A stretch of DNA of 64,000 nucleotides from contig VZRG01000200.1 in assembly GCA_013397435.1 (NCBI GenBank), forward strand, positions 535,179 to 599,178, given 5' to 3'. Position 1 is the stretch's first letter; every line of letters begins with the position of its first letter. The notes beneath the pieces are model-generated. The model was not told where the DNA came from, ran no database searches, and saw only the letters and a program-made list of their open reading frames with translations. Made by a program: the position numbers and the translations under genes. This document shows, piece by piece, positions 51,701 through 60,900 of this stretch. Source of the stretch: Erythrocercus mccallii (taxonomy: Eukaryota; Chordata; Aves; Passeriformes; Dicruridae).

Positions 51701-51794
51701 CCTGCTCCTCCAGGCAATCAGGTGTGCTGTGGAACAAAGGAGAAGAAGAAGCAGAAGGACTGGGAATTTATCCAGCTACTCTGGATACCCCTAG
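24752..51794 (+). CDS. PLA2G4B: Cytosolic phospholipase A2 beta (C2 domain + cPLA2 catalytic domain), 20 exons
   Basis: Spliced CDS of 2,448 nt (815 aa) with all exon phases compatible and GT/AG introns. Exons: 24752-24772, 30756-30828, 32646-32782, 33446-33577, 34785-34843, 36622-36664, 37830-37893, 38331-38458, 38581-38691, 38905-38942, 39819-39954, 40887-41023, 41283-41505, 42114-42231, 43251-43388, 44543-44647, 45143-45328, 48302-48468, 48986-49172, 51550-51794. Domains: C2 at about residues 8-121 (Ca2+-loop residues Asp30, Asp36, Asn61, Asp86, Asp88), a linker, then the cPLA2 lipase domain. The lipase domain has GGGLR (Arg328), the nucleophile motif GASGS (Ser356) and the dyad Asp638 in LIDVGY. 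A basic tail RRRRSRR (798-804) could bind acidic lipids. The enzyme family hydrolyses glycerophospholipids at membranes in response to Ca2+. Human PLA2G4B is, from memory, about 781 aa and matches along its whole length (SDCYV, HGQNPLP, HNFLRGL, HFPLV). The convergent SPTBN5 neighbour favours B over the D/E/F paralogues. The first exon is the least certain. Confidence 0.93.
24773..30755. other. PLA2G4B: PLA2G4B intron 1
   Basis: A 6.0-kb AT-rich intron. The first ~160 bp continue the CpG-richer promoter segment. No transposon or other gene recognised; the 143-codon frame at 27981-28412 has no recognisable motif. Confidence 0.6.
30756..30828 (+). CDS. PLA2G4B: PLA2G4B exon 2, C2 domain start
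   Basis: Acceptor ttctctgcag, donor gtgagt. Encodes residues 8-31 plus one base of codon 32: the first C2 beta strand and the start of calcium loop 1 (LSVRIIQAKNIKSRDL). Confidence 0.9.
32200..32370 (-). mobile_element. Possible degenerate CR1/L3-like LINE fragment in intron 2
   Basis: The stretch around ATCCTAACAGCCCTTTGTGG and the following CAGTTTAACTTTTTAACAT resembles old CR1/L3 sequence read in antisense. Weak, from memory of the consensus only. Confidence 0.3.
32646..32782 (+). CDS. PLA2G4B: PLA2G4B exon 3, C2 domain core
   Basis: Acceptor ttttctctgctgcag, donor gtagta. Encodes residues 32-77, with the hallmark SDCYVRLWLP and NPVWNETF motifs of cPLA2 C2 domains. Phase 1 in, phase 0 out. 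Confidence 0.95.
33446..33577 (+). CDS. PLA2G4B: PLA2G4B exon 4, C2 domain end
   Basis: Acceptor tttctactaccag, donor gtaaag. Encodes residues 78-121, including calcium loop 3 (CDEDPFTKDD). The open frame runs on for 22 codons past the donor, but the homologous continuation LEVEF is found in the next exon, so the donor is preferred. Confidence 0.92.
34785..34843 (+). CDS. PLA2G4B: PLA2G4B exon 5
   Basis: Acceptor ttttctttttag, donor gtgagt. Encodes residues 122-140 and two bases of codon 141. The SLEVEF motif matches the linker that follows the C2 domain in this family. Confidence 0.88.
34844..36621. other. PLA2G4B: PLA2G4B intron 5
   Basis: AT-rich intron with no additional exon or transposon recognised. 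Confidence 0.5.
36622..36664 (+). CDS. PLA2G4B: PLA2G4B exon 6
   Basis: Small 43-nt exon with acceptor tttgtcttttcag and donor gtaagg. Encodes PGPLEHLITNDVLV (142-155). It completes codon 141 and restores phase 0. Too short for a gene finder that relies on open-frame length. Confidence 0.87.
37830..37893 (+). CDS. PLA2G4B: PLA2G4B exon 7
   Basis: Acceptor ctacctctcacag, donor gtatgg. Encodes SRQVCCLEVHVDINESRK and following residues (156-176), the strand that resembles the ELSCLHVQLEE region I recall in human PLA2G4B. Confidence 0.88.
38331..38458 (+). CDS. PLA2G4B: PLA2G4B exon 8
   Basis: Acceptor ctgtttttactag, donor gtaaca. Encodes residues 177-219, with LVLTVPASHE and TDTFYFHCVKAWEP, typical of the segment between the C2 and catalytic domains. 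Confidence 0.92.
38581..38691 (+). CDS. PLA2G4B: PLA2G4B exon 9
   Basis: Acceptor tttgttttgtatag, donor gtaagt. Encodes residues 220-256. It carries an acidic stretch SDEEDD followed by VPLKFLPVGHKVKVTLPV. Phase 0 at both ends. Confidence 0.9.
38759..38796. repeat. A-rich low-complexity tract in intron 9
   Basis: Runs of A broken by C (aaaaaacaaaccc pattern). Confidence 0.85.
38905..38942 (+). CDS. PLA2G4B: PLA2G4B exon 10
   Basis: Small 38-nt exon with acceptor ctttgtttacag and donor gtaaga. Encodes NVPLQLYLQLND (257-268) and two bases of Cys269. Confidence 0.87.
39819..39954 (+). CDS. PLA2G4B: PLA2G4B exon 11, entry to lipase domain
   Basis: Acceptor atttatgtttcag. The donor gtctgt is weak but sits exactly where the homologous exon should end. 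Encodes residues 269-314 (VRLGYDLCQGEQEFL, KRKRVVAGAL), the start of the catalytic domain. Confidence 0.92.
40887..41023 (+). CDS. PLA2G4B: PLA2G4B exon 12, catalytic serine
   Basis: Acceptor gtgttttggacag, donor gtgcgt. Encodes residues 315-360, with IAVMATGGGLRAM (Gly-rich oxyanion region; Arg328 equivalent to Arg200 of cPLA2-alpha) and TGASGSTW (nucleophile Ser356, equivalent to Ser228 of cPLA2-alpha). Confidence 0.97.
41283..41505 (+). CDS. PLA2G4B: PLA2G4B exon 13
   Basis: Acceptor atatctcttccttag, donor gtaggt. Encodes residues 361-434, including LADLYEHADWSQKSLEGP, EQVTK and KELAERAKAG. It closely matches the human paralogue as I recall it. Confidence 0.95.
42114..42231 (+). CDS. PLA2G4B: PLA2G4B exon 14
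   Basis: Acceptor aatctcactgattag, donor gtaagt. Encodes residues 435-473 plus one base, with KLTDQRKALEHGQNPLPFY, the conserved QNPLP motif of group IV PLA2. Confidence 0.95.
42331..42364. repeat. 18-bp tandem duplication carrying two AP-1 consensus sites (intron 14)
   Basis: CTTGCCCTGACTCAGT is present at 42331-42346 and again at 42349-42364. Each copy contains TGACTCA (42338-42344 and 42356-42362), the perfect AP-1/TRE consensus. Function is inferred only. Confidence 0.85.
43251..43388 (+). CDS. PLA2G4B: PLA2G4B exon 15
   Basis: Acceptor aaattctttgtag, donor gtgaca. Encodes residues 474-519, with WADFSPYEVTIPKYG, FDSEFFMGR and LPESRICYLEG. The FSPYE...PKYG and SEFFMG blocks are diagnostic of the cPLA2 catalytic domain. 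Confidence 0.96.
44543..44647 (+). CDS. PLA2G4B: PLA2G4B exon 16
   Basis: Acceptor gtttttacttgcag, donor gtaaga. Encodes residues 520-554 (LWTNIFTRNLLDGLYWSS, EFWERW). The ORF continues into exon 17 in phase 1. Confidence 0.94.
44722..44787 (+). repeat. Polypyrimidine tract with TTCTGCCTC repeats and decoy 3' splice site (intron 16)
   Basis: Pyrimidine-rich run including three near-identical CTTCTGCCT units (44732-44760), ending TTTTCCCCAG at 44787. This is a strong-looking acceptor 355 bp before the real exon 17 acceptor. No convincing partner donor or coding match follows. Confidence 0.75.
45143..45328 (+). CDS. PLA2G4B: PLA2G4B exon 17
   Basis: Acceptor tcttctctatttcag, donor gtaact. Encodes residues 555-616, with IEPPSCLSGKLYEMF, KRPLLGKSHNFLRGL and FHKDY. 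The HNFLRGL..FHKDY motif is shared with mammalian PLA2G4B/D/E/F. Confidence 0.95.
45329..48301. other. PLA2G4B: PLA2G4B intron 17
   Basis: A 3.0-kb intron with no further exon, repeat or gene recognised. Confidence 0.5.
48302..48468 (+). CDS. PLA2G4B: PLA2G4B exon 18, catalytic aspartate
   Basis: Acceptor aaaatgtttttcag, donor gtgaga. Encodes residues 617-672. LCLIDVGYFINTS contains Asp638, aligned with Asp549 of cPLA2-alpha, and VDVIISLDYG follows. Ser356 and Asp638 would form the catalytic dyad, so the enzyme looks intact. Confidence 0.96.
48986..49172 (+). CDS. PLA2G4B: PLA2G4B exon 19
   Basis: Acceptor attctgtgcccacag, donor gtaagt. Encodes residues 673-734, with YCKIQNIPFPKVELSPEE, CYIFAD and APIVIHFPLVNDTFKEF. 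The frame stays open for 335 nt beyond the donor, to 49507. Confidence 0.95.
49173..51549. other. PLA2G4B: PLA2G4B intron 19 with GC-rich first part
   Basis: The first ~800 bp (to about 49960) are clearly more GC-rich than the rest of the gene and open in several frames on both strands, but no protein or transposon is recognised. A short duplication of CAAAGTAAAGG-type sequence lies near 49950-49980. Confidence 0.55.
51550..51794 (+). CDS. PLA2G4B: PLA2G4B last coding exon with basic tail
   Basis: Acceptor gtctttctctgcag, stop TAG at 51792-51794. Encodes residues 735-815: GEVNL-like KVNLENNCSPYY, NFDKLVNLSKYNILNN, then QAIRCAVEQRRRRSRRTG and a short Ser/Tyr-rich end. The Arg cluster corresponds to the RRRQRR end I recall in human PLA2G4B; here about 11 residues follow it. 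Confidence 0.95.
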
Positions 51795-54624
51795 GCTGGG
51801 TTTTCGCACTGTTCCCCACTGAAGGCTATGGCAGCACATTGCAACACATCACAGTAAGATTACAACACATCACAGTGTTCATTATTTGCAGAAAACTGAG
51901 GAAACTTTACATTTCTAACCTTGCTGTATTCAAGCTCCTAGCTTTCAAAAGGGTTTGTTTTACCTCCTTCCCCTGCATTTTCAGTCCACAAGCGCCTCAC
52001 GATGTGGTCTTACTTGTTTAGAAATTAGGGTCCTGGTTATCAGAGACCTCCTAGGATCCTCCTTGATGTTACAGTATATGGTGGTGGTAATAGTTCTTTG
52101 TATGAGCCTGTCCCTTCAACCCTGAGCCCATTGTCAGTGTCCTTTCAATACTTCATTACAGACCAAGTCCTGGCCATTTGCATTCAGTGATGTCCAGATT
52201 TTCAGATAGGCTGAGCAACTAGAATTTGCACTGAATTGGTGGGCTCAGCTTTGAAGTCAGGCATATATATGTGAACAGCAACCAAACTGCAGTGTGGACA
52301 ATTGCACTCTGTCTGGCTGACTCCCCTTGCTGATTTAGAAGTTACTCCTTTTTTCCATTCCCCTGCAAGAGTTTGGCACAGAAATGCTGCTCCAGACTGC
52401 CACAAAGGGCGTGGTTACATTTCAAGAGAGGGCGGTAGCAGCAGTGAGTGACCACAGTTCTTTTGAGCATTGGCTGGAGGAAAAGTTCTACATAAAGCAC
52501 AAGTGATGGTATTGATTTGTATCAGCAGTGTCTTTATGGATTAAAATGTCGAGAGCCTGAAATAAGTTTTTCATAGCAAAAGTTTGAGAGAAATAATTAC
52601 CATAGAATCAAGTAGATTTAATTTAGTGATCATGACTGAAAAATAAGCTGTTTCTCCTTACAGATATAAACTGAATGTAGGACAACATAACTGAGTGCAG
52701 AGCTGTTGTATTTTTCACACACAGAAGACACTTCCCTTTATAGTCTTCTATCCCTAACATCACAGGCAAAGTATTTTTAATAGGTGCTACATAAACTAGA
52801 GCACAAATTTAAAAAAATAGGACACCCATTTTCCTCCTTGCTGGTGGACAATACTTGGAAAATGACATCTGGTTTTCATTTGCTTTGGAATGCAGTGAGA
52901 GACTTTGCCTTGAGCTAGAAGCTTGGAACATCTTTATAGCCCTCCACTACATTAAATAGATGGTAGGGAAGGATGCTGAGCAATATAAAACAGAGCTCCA
53001 CAGAAGTCAGAGAAGTTTGCAGACTTCCTCACACTGAAGGATTTGGATCTGCTTCTGGATTATTTATTCCAAATGCAGCATATTCATCAGGACTTCCAAG
53101 GAAAATCTTACATATTTCTTCTGTGCCGGAAATTAACTTGAGACCTAGAATGAGTTGTAATTGAAATCCAAATTCAGACAAAGGAAGAGGGGTCTGTCTT
53201 TTTGGTATATGCAGGCAATATTGAAGCTCAAAGGGAGAGCATTTACAAAAGACTTGATTGCCTGAAGCCTGCATTTATTAAATGCTGCTTCTGTTGCAAT
53301 GGCAATGGCTAAGCCTCAGCAATGCTTGTACAATGCTTACTTGTTGAGCTAAGGAATACTATCCAGAACTGAAGAGTCTTAACAGCTGCAATGCAACTGT
53401 ACTTCAGGATTCAGATCATGCAAAGTTAAAAACTAATCAGATACTGGCTGCAAGACAAAATACAGAGAGCCAATTTGAATTGAGAGTTGATCCAGCTGGA
53501 TCTGTTCCCTTCACACAGGAGAGCAGCATGTCCTGGCACAGTATTGTGTGGCACATACAAGCCCACATGGCTCTGTGCGCAAGGTGTATATTGTAATAAG
53601 TTAGCTGAGACTCCATTTTCTTCATGTGGGAAAAGCCAATTCTTTATTCACATCACTTATTTTATAGAGTTTTCACAGACCTTGTCTGCAACACGTATTG
53701 GCTGGTAGTTTTCTTACTACTTCATTTTTTGGTCAGAAGATGATTTGTGTGTATGTACTAAGATTCAGGTTGTTTATGTTTTTCCTTTATGGGTTCTCAT
53801 GAAACAGATCTTACTGTTTACACAAATGCACTTATTTTTCAACCCAAGTACAGGTTGTTGTGTTAATGAACCTTTCATACCAAGATTGTTTTTGCATGGG
53901 AACTTGCAAATTGCTTAACTACACTTAGAAGAGATGACAGGCTATTAATTTAATAGAGCAGGCCTGATTTTATGAGGCCTTTCTTCTATAATTCTTCTGC
54001 CTGTCACAACACACTTCTCTGGCTGGTCCTAGAAAGCTCTGCTGCTGCAAAAAGATATCCCTGTTGTATTCATGGGCTACAGAGAACAATCAGTAACCCT
54101 TGTGAAACTTGGCAGCACATGACCTGCAGCGAGGCAGCTCAGCCACACTGAGAAAATCTGGTCTCTCATAATGCTCCACAGACAAATGACTGGGGCATGT
54201 TTGGTGCAGTCATAGTGCTGCTAATACAAATAGAAAGGCCCAGTAAAATGTGAAGGAGCCACAAAATCACCAGGTTTTCAGGTAACCCATGGCTGGAGGG
54301 GAGTCCCTGTTCTGAAGGAGTGTTAAATCCTGTTACAAAGGGAGAGGAGGGTGGGAGGGAGCTATGAGTGGGGAAGGTGGTGTGACTCTGCTGGGAGAGC
54401 TGTCACCAGAGGTTTTGTCAACATTTTAAGTCAGGCGGGGAGCTGCTGTCTAATCTTGCAGCCAGAGGCACAGACAGGCATGTGACCCATGTGGTACCTC
54501 TGTAGCCTTAAAAGATAATGGCTTTTTAAAATATATTGTTGCATTTCAGAGCCTGAAATTATGTGAGGGCTGCATCACTGCCCCTCAGAGTGCCTTTCTG
54601 TTTTTGTTACATGGTGTGGGTGTG
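51795..54624. other. Probable PLA2G4B 3' UTR / intergenic
   Basis: Begins with a 21-bp-period duplication of CAACACATCACAGT (51842-51855 and 51863-51876). ATTAAA variants occur, but there is no AATAAA in the first 3.5 kb, so the transcript end is not fixed. Confidence 0.45.
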
Positions 54625-54730
54625 GCACATGGGAACACAGTTTAGTGGTGGATGTGGCAGTGCTGAGTTAACATTTGGACTGGATAGTTGTAGAGGTCTT
54701 TCCAACCTAAATGATTCCATAATTCTGTGA
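54625..54730 (+). mobile_element. CR1 LINE, 3' end fragment
   Basis: Carries the standard CR1 3' terminus: GGACTGGATAG, AGAGGTCTTTCCAACCTAAA, then the terminal octamer repeats ATTCCATA ATTCTGTGA. It is 5'-truncated, as usual for bird CR1. Confidence 0.88.
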
Positions 54731-56070
54731 CATTGAAGGAGTGCGTTGCTGGCTTCATGGTGTAGCAGGAGGACCTGGAGGGCATTTGTGAGGACAGAGG
54801 CTGCTGGAGAACTCTGCAGGTTGGAGTGACCTACACCTTGCAGAGTCTTGTCTGTGCAGCTCAAGGGAGGTGTGGCTGGCACAGGTTGTCCCTCAAAGCA
54901 CTCCAGAGCTCTGGTGCAGAGCATGCTGATTTGCACTGCCCCAAAACCACAGAAATATAAGGCGTAATTCAGTGACATAATGTTGATCAGTGACCTCTGC
55001 TCAGGACTGTGTTTCCTTTAGGGTAAACATGGCCTCTGAAATTTTGTGTGGTTTTTCCTCAGAGGCTGTATTTGTTGTTTTTTTTTTCCTTGGCGCCATT
55101 CTTGCCTGACCTAGTACCACAGGCTGTGCTGTGACTGAAAAGAGTGCATGCAAACCAAAGCAGGCACTTCCAGGAGAAAGCTGCCTCTCTGTGTCTCACC
55201 AAAAAAAGGCACGTGCCATACTTATAAACCAGGCCCCGCTGGTCTGGTGTTGTCTTTGCTTAACCACTGAAGATTAATACATGCCTGCCAAAAACCTCAT
55301 CCAAAATGCACCCCTGATCACTGCTCTCTGATGAACATTTTGCTAGAAAACCCCCACAAATAGAGCTTGCTATCTGCTGCCAAACATAAAGGAAATAAGA
55401 CTATTCTTAAAACTATTAGCTGCTCCTCATAGAAATTGCTTGCTTGTGTCTTTTACCTGTTTAATAATATATTAATTAAAAATAAAATATTGCAAAAGAG
55501 CACCAGACCCATGAAAGTCTTTATGCACTTAAACACAAGACAAGGTTTTTTCCAGGTGTATAAGTGCTACTTATGCTAAATACTGCTGAGAACTTCATAG
55601 GGTATTCACTGGTTTCAAGACTGAATGGAAGAAATCTGGGAGATCTTCTGGTTTACAAAGGTATGGAGAGCTTGGAACAAAACCTACCTCTTGAGGTCAA
55701 ACCCTCTTCAGTGGAATGGCAAAAGGTGGGAAGAGGAGGCAGCTGTACTGTGCCAAAGCCAAGGAACATCTTTGTTCAATTAAACAGTAAGTTTAAAATA
55801 CTGATGCTGTTTTTGTGTTTTTTTGGTTTGTTTTTGTTTTGGTTTGTTTTTTTTTTAATCAGTTAAAAATGATCAACAATAATGAATTGCATCAGTTTCC
55901 CATTACTTTGATGTGCTGGGTTTTTTGTTTCTCATGACAGATAGCAGCTCCAGCTGGGGTAAACAGAGGAGAGAGATGGATTAGCCAAAAAACTGAAATT
56001 ATTAGCTCACCTGTTGGATGCCTGTGACTGATCTGAATTAGACTGAACGCAAATTTAAGCACAAATTAAA
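54731..56070. other. Intergenic between convergent genes
   Basis: No coding match. It contains AATAAA at 55481-55486 (plus strand, a possible PLA2G4B poly(A) signal) and a T/G-rich tract at 55806-55857. Confidence 0.45.
55806..55857. repeat. T/G-rich low-complexity tract
   Basis: Repeated tttttggtttg-like units. Confidence 0.85.
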
Positions 56071-56096
56071 ACTTTATTGGTACGTGCCAATAAAGT
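56071..56096. terminator. Palindrome with AATAAA on both strands between convergent genes
   Basis: ACTTTATTGG (56071-56080) and CCAATAAAGT (56087-56096) are perfect 10-bp inverted repeats around TACGTG. The right arm gives AATAAA on the plus strand (56089-56094) and the left arm gives AATAAA on the minus strand (56073-56078). It lies 4.3 kb after the PLA2G4B stop and 1.6 kb after the SPTBN5 stop, so it could serve as a shared poly(A) signal. Use is inferred. Confidence 0.4.
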
Positions 56097-57490
56097 ACTT
56101 ACAAAAACTTGGTGTAAAGTGCTCCCCTCCCCTGCCACTGGAGAAGTAGTCAGTGCAGAGGACTGCAAGCAGAGAGCAAGAGTGATGCTTCAGACTGCAT
56201 AAAAAGGGCTGAAGGCTGAAGTCTTTGTGACAGGAGTTAAGGACTTGAAGTTTTAGCTTCTACCTGTCAAGGAAGAGCCACCAGCCACTACACTGTCCTG
56301 GGGCAAAAAAATGCCATTTCTCTCCAGCTTCATGCTAGGTAACTTTTCTTTGGTTCAGAAACAGAGGTAAGTAGGGGAAAAATATATATTCTTCCCCATG
56401 ATTACACCATACCTTAGCACGTGAAGCTTGCTGTCTGGGGACTAGACTTCCTCCTTGCTATCCTACTTTTCTTCTATTTTACACTGAAACACTGATTGTT
56501 CGTGCCTTAAATATGTAAGTTTCAGATTCCATTAAAAATTAGTAACACTGCAGGACTTCTTTTCCTGGTAGCTTCATCCAGAAAGAATTGGCAAATAGAG
56601 AATTGTTGGTTAATGTGTTGTAAAAAGTAAAGATTGTGGAGACCACAAAGTGCTGTAGGAAGTATATAGTGTTACCTTCGGCTGCACAGACCACCCAAAC
56701 CTCTTAAATCTATTCTGTTGGTATCTGCAAATCTACTTGCACATGGCTGTAGTTAACTTACAGCTTGCACCTCATGGTTGGCTCACTGCTCCCCATTCCT
56801 GTCTAACAGAACCATTTCATTTGAGCAGTCTGGCTTAAAGGTCCCCCTACCCTTTGGTTTAGTACCTTGGAGTAGATAACACCTGGGTGATAATGGCAAA
56901 TGACAAAGTTGTTGTACATGCAAAAGTATACCAGATGCAATCCTGTTTAATTATATTTAAAGGTTTTATGAGATTAAATACATAATTTTAAAAGTTCAGA
57001 GGGAAGTGATTAACTTAAAACATACTAGTACATTTCCAGAGGGCTGGGTTAAGTTATTATTGTCTGGAATTCATGGAGGCAAATGTCATTTTCCTCTTCC
57101 TGCTTTTAGTAGAGATGGAAGCAGTTTTGTTTTATTTCCACTTTGTTCTAGGCTTAGGGTGGTGATTTAGGCTCGTATCACTGTAGGTGTGTCTTCTTAA
57201 AATCTCTGGAAAATTCTGCAGACTCTCTCTCTGGTTTGATTTTGAAAGAAGGTGTTCTCCTACCAACAAAATCCATCATCAGAAAATCAGGTATAAGCTA
57301 GAGGAGTTCATCTCCCTATATATGTAAAGACTCATTAAGTGTCTAGCTCAGCAGCAAAAGTCTTCCCAGCTGTGGGACTAGGATTTCACATCATAGCTGT
57401 AAGATTTGTATGGACTCCAAATGCAAGAAAAATCGATTTAAACAGACCAAGTTTCTGAATTTGGCTGTGGCTGTGTTTTCCTTTCCTGTG

Positions 57491-57705
57491 TCTCCCCTGA
57501 GCCTCCTTTCCCCAGCTCCCTCAGCCTCTCCTGGTTAGGACTTGTTCTCCAGACCCTTCTCTGGCTTTGTTGCCCTTTTCTGGACACACTCCAGTTTTCT
57601 TGAAGTGTGTGGTTCACAATTGAACACAGCACTAGAGGTGTTGCCTCACCAGTGCCAGGTACAGGGGGACAATCACTGCCTTGCTCCTGCTGGCCACATT
57701 ATTTT
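57491..57705 (-). mobile_element. CR1 LINE fragment overlapping SPTBN5 3' end
   Basis: Antisense CR1 text is clear on the plus strand: CCCCTGAGCCTCC, CAGCTCCCTCAGCCTCTCCT, TCTCCAGACCCTTC, GTTGCCC, TCTGGACACACTCCAG, TTGCCTCACCAGTGCC, CTCCTGCTGGCCACA. The element is sense on the minus strand, the same direction as SPTBN5, and supplies the end of its open frame. Confidence 0.88.
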
Positions 57706-57956
57706 TGTGACATTAAGTGACAGAGGAGCAGGACTTTTTGACCTGAGGGCAGGCTCTTTGTAGGTGACTGCAATCTGAGCACAAACAGCACTGACATCTC
57801 TTGCAGCACAGAGTCCATACCTCAGGAGTGAGCTTTTGCTGGTTAGTCTTTCAGCAGAGTCCCTATCTGGAAAGTCCCACACTCTTTTCTGGGAGGTCTC
57901 CGTGTTTGAAATGAAATTTTGCGCCGTCACTGTAGAATGGGATCTGTTACCGTGTC
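57673..57956 (-). CDS. SPTBN5: SPTBN5 terminal coding exon, tail reading into CR1 sequence
   Basis: Acceptor ttttgactctgtag; the frame from the PH exon stays open to TGA at 57673-57675, giving 94 codons. It reads GHGNRSHSTVTAQNFIS, TSQKRVWDFPDRDSAERL, SKSSLLRYGLC and ends MWPAGARQ. The last dozen residues come from a CR1 LINE fragment (57491-57705). Human SPTBN5, as I recall it, ends shortly after a similar LLR, so the last 40 or so residues may be an extension. A weak donor (gtatgg) after CTCCTGAG is an alternative. Confidence 0.7.
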
Positions 57957-60900
57957 CTACAGAGTCAAAAAAACCAACAAATAAAAACTGACATTAGAGG
58001 CAGAGTTTGCCACTTCAGGGTCCCTAACAATTTTCTCTGACCATCATAGTTACAATAATGCTATGGCTTCCTTCCCAGTAAGCCACTACATAGAGAGATG
58101 TCCAGAAGAGATCTAGATTCAGAAGAAAAGCTGTTGATCAAATCCAAAGCAGGTCCTTAATAAAAGGATGAATACAGCCCCACACCCCTACCAGAGAATA
58201 ACCTGATGTTGGCCATAGTACAGCTGAAAGATTTCTTTGGAAGTCATCCTGGACTGCATTTCTCTGCCAGGTCACTACATCACAAGGTAGCAGGTGACTT
58301 GTGTATTGCTTTCTTACAGAGGAGAAAAGAATGGCTCCAAATGCCCCAAACTAAGGATATCTTGTCATTCTCTTCTCTTTCTCTTACCATCACTTGCCAA
58401 AAGCACAGCTCATTCTTGAAGGAAGTGAGAACGTACCTATATTATTCTGTAGTGATTGCAGCCAGTCCTCCATCAGCGTCTGAGAAGGTGCTGCAAAGAA
58501 ATACTCTGCCCCATCTCTCAGCCTGTAAATAAGGATACAAAAATGTGAATTCTAGCAGTCTCGCCTTATACCATCTGTGCTTGTGGGACACTTCAGTTAA
58601 GCCTCCTAACAACATATACAGCCTTAGGTGACTGTGGGCAGGGAGCTGCACAGGCTTTTATTTGTGACCTTCTCCGTAAGACTCACCGCAGCATGAAGGC
58701 GTTCTCTTTCCTGCTGTAATTCACCAGCCTCTCACATTTGGCACCAGAAATGCCAAGGGACAGGACTGTGGATACATTCTGAAGGGGGATAAAATTAAAA
58801 CAAAATGTCTTCTGTGTCCTTTCTGCTAGGATTCAATACCTGCCAGCAGACTAAACACCCATCTCTTTATGCTTCTAACTTTAATTCTAGGATCACTGAA
58901 TAGGATGAACCACAGAGGAACTATGGACGATTGCATTATATCTTGAAGGCAATCCTTGAATAAGATATACCTTAGAAGAAGTATCTTTGAAAATTTCTGG
59001 AAACTTACCAATCTGTTTTTAGTTGTATCAGTTGAATAATTGTTGAATTTTCACTCAGCTGACATTTAAAAATCACCCCAGCCCCAAACCAAAGATGACA
59101 TTTTAAAATTCATTTTTACATATGTAGATACAAAGTTTGCTTAAAAAAAAAATGAATTACCTTAGTTGCTTCTTTGTCATCATTATAGAAATCAAGCTTT
59201 AATCCATCAAGTTTTACATAGAAGGATTTCCAAGATCTTGAGTGTGGCTACATGAATAGAAATGGCAATAAAATTCAGTTGTGAAGTATATATTTTATTG
59301 AAGTAGTGAAATCTTTCACATGCAATTTCCACAGGAAGCCAGGATCTGTCAATATTATGATCACAGAAGGTTTCACAGTCATTGTTATCTTTTAGAAAAA
59401 CAGAATCTGCTATAGTTTCTGAGTGATTCAAGAAAGGGTCTCTATGAGTCAGAACTGAACAAATGCCATAACCTGGTTCAAGCAAGCCCTACACCATGTG
59501 GTCAGCACATGGTTGAAGGTGCATAATCAAAGCTCTGTCTAATTTTTGACCACTAAAACTCCATGTTTTCCCTTAGCTGGAACACCGGCCCCTTACTACT
59601 AATCACAGGCTACTATTATCAAGTGTGTTATTACTATCTAACGTGGCTGCTGAATTCTTCTTTATTTACTCAACTAACCCAAGTGGAATGCTACTGAACA
59701 ACATGCTAAAGCAGCAGCTATTTCCAACCCCAACTATGTACCACTGAAACTTAGCCTGGTGCCATGAGACTCTTCTTGATGAAGGATCCTTAACTTATAT
59801 TTATATTTTGTTATGCCAGTGAATAAAGTTGACAATTTGGTCATTCAGAGAAAAGGAAGGAAACAGTTCTGAGGAAGGTAAGTCATAGCTTTTCTTGTTG
59901 GGTGATATGGAAGTTCAGTATCGCTGAGCACTAAATTATGTGTGCCCAGAAGTGAAGAAAAACTAAATTTCTCTTCCAGAAGATGGAGTCCATACCAGAT
60001 TCACTTTTTAAAAGAGGCCTTTCAAGTTAAAAATTTCAGAGGAAATATTATATGGGACAAATAATCCAAGACAACTTGTTTATGTGCAAACACTCAGCAA
60101 ACATTGATGTCTGTAGAGTGGTGATGAATATTAGAAAATTTCCTGGCCTGTTGTGATCATAAGGCTACTGACTTGGAGTGGTATTATTTCCCAGGATAAG
60201 AATTTAGATTTCAGTTTCATTCAAACCTGTATTGAATGAACCAATTCTTCAAAGATAAACATTGGTTGTTGTAGGGGTTTCTTTGGCTGTTTCATTTGGG
60301 GTTTTCCCCCCCAGTTCAGCTGATATTTTAAAACCAGTTGATATATTGTTTATAATTAGGAAACTGTAATTAACATGTTCACACAGCTTAGACTCTGGTT
60401 TATAAATCCATTAACTGTAGACAGACCCTGTTCTGTGTGATTCCCTTGACAGGCAAAAATTCCATTGTCTCTTTCTCTGAGAGATCAGGTACCGCCAAAG
60501 CCTGTGGACACTTTCTCATGCATTTTCGGGATAGTTGAAGCAAACCCACACTACTGAGCTCCTCTTCAGCAAGAGCTTTTCCTGAAGAAGTCAGATCACA
60601 TCTGGACTACAACTCAAGGAAAAATGAAATAACCCAGAGTGATGGTATTTATTTCTACCTGTTGTCTTCGTGGAAGGATCTGATCTCGCTTCTCTAGGAA
60701 ACCCTCCATGTTCTGGAGACTTGCAGAAACCTGAGACATACAAGAACATTGCTATGTAACTTTAAAATGGCCCTTAGGCCTATGCTAAATTTCTGAATGT
60801 CTTTTTTAGATAAAGTCCATGCAAAGAAACTGATCTCTGGTCTAGCCTTTACATTGATGGCACAGCTGCACATCCTCACTAGCTTGCAACCATCTTTGAT

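Noticed and set aside
30756..51794. Assignment as PLA2G4E or PLA2G4F
   Set aside because: Considered because of the basic C-terminal tail, but overall motif match and the convergent SPTBN5 neighbour fit PLA2G4B better.
55564..55866. 100-codon plus-strand frame between the genes
   Set aside because: Its second half is the translated T/G-rich tract and the first half has no recognisable homology.
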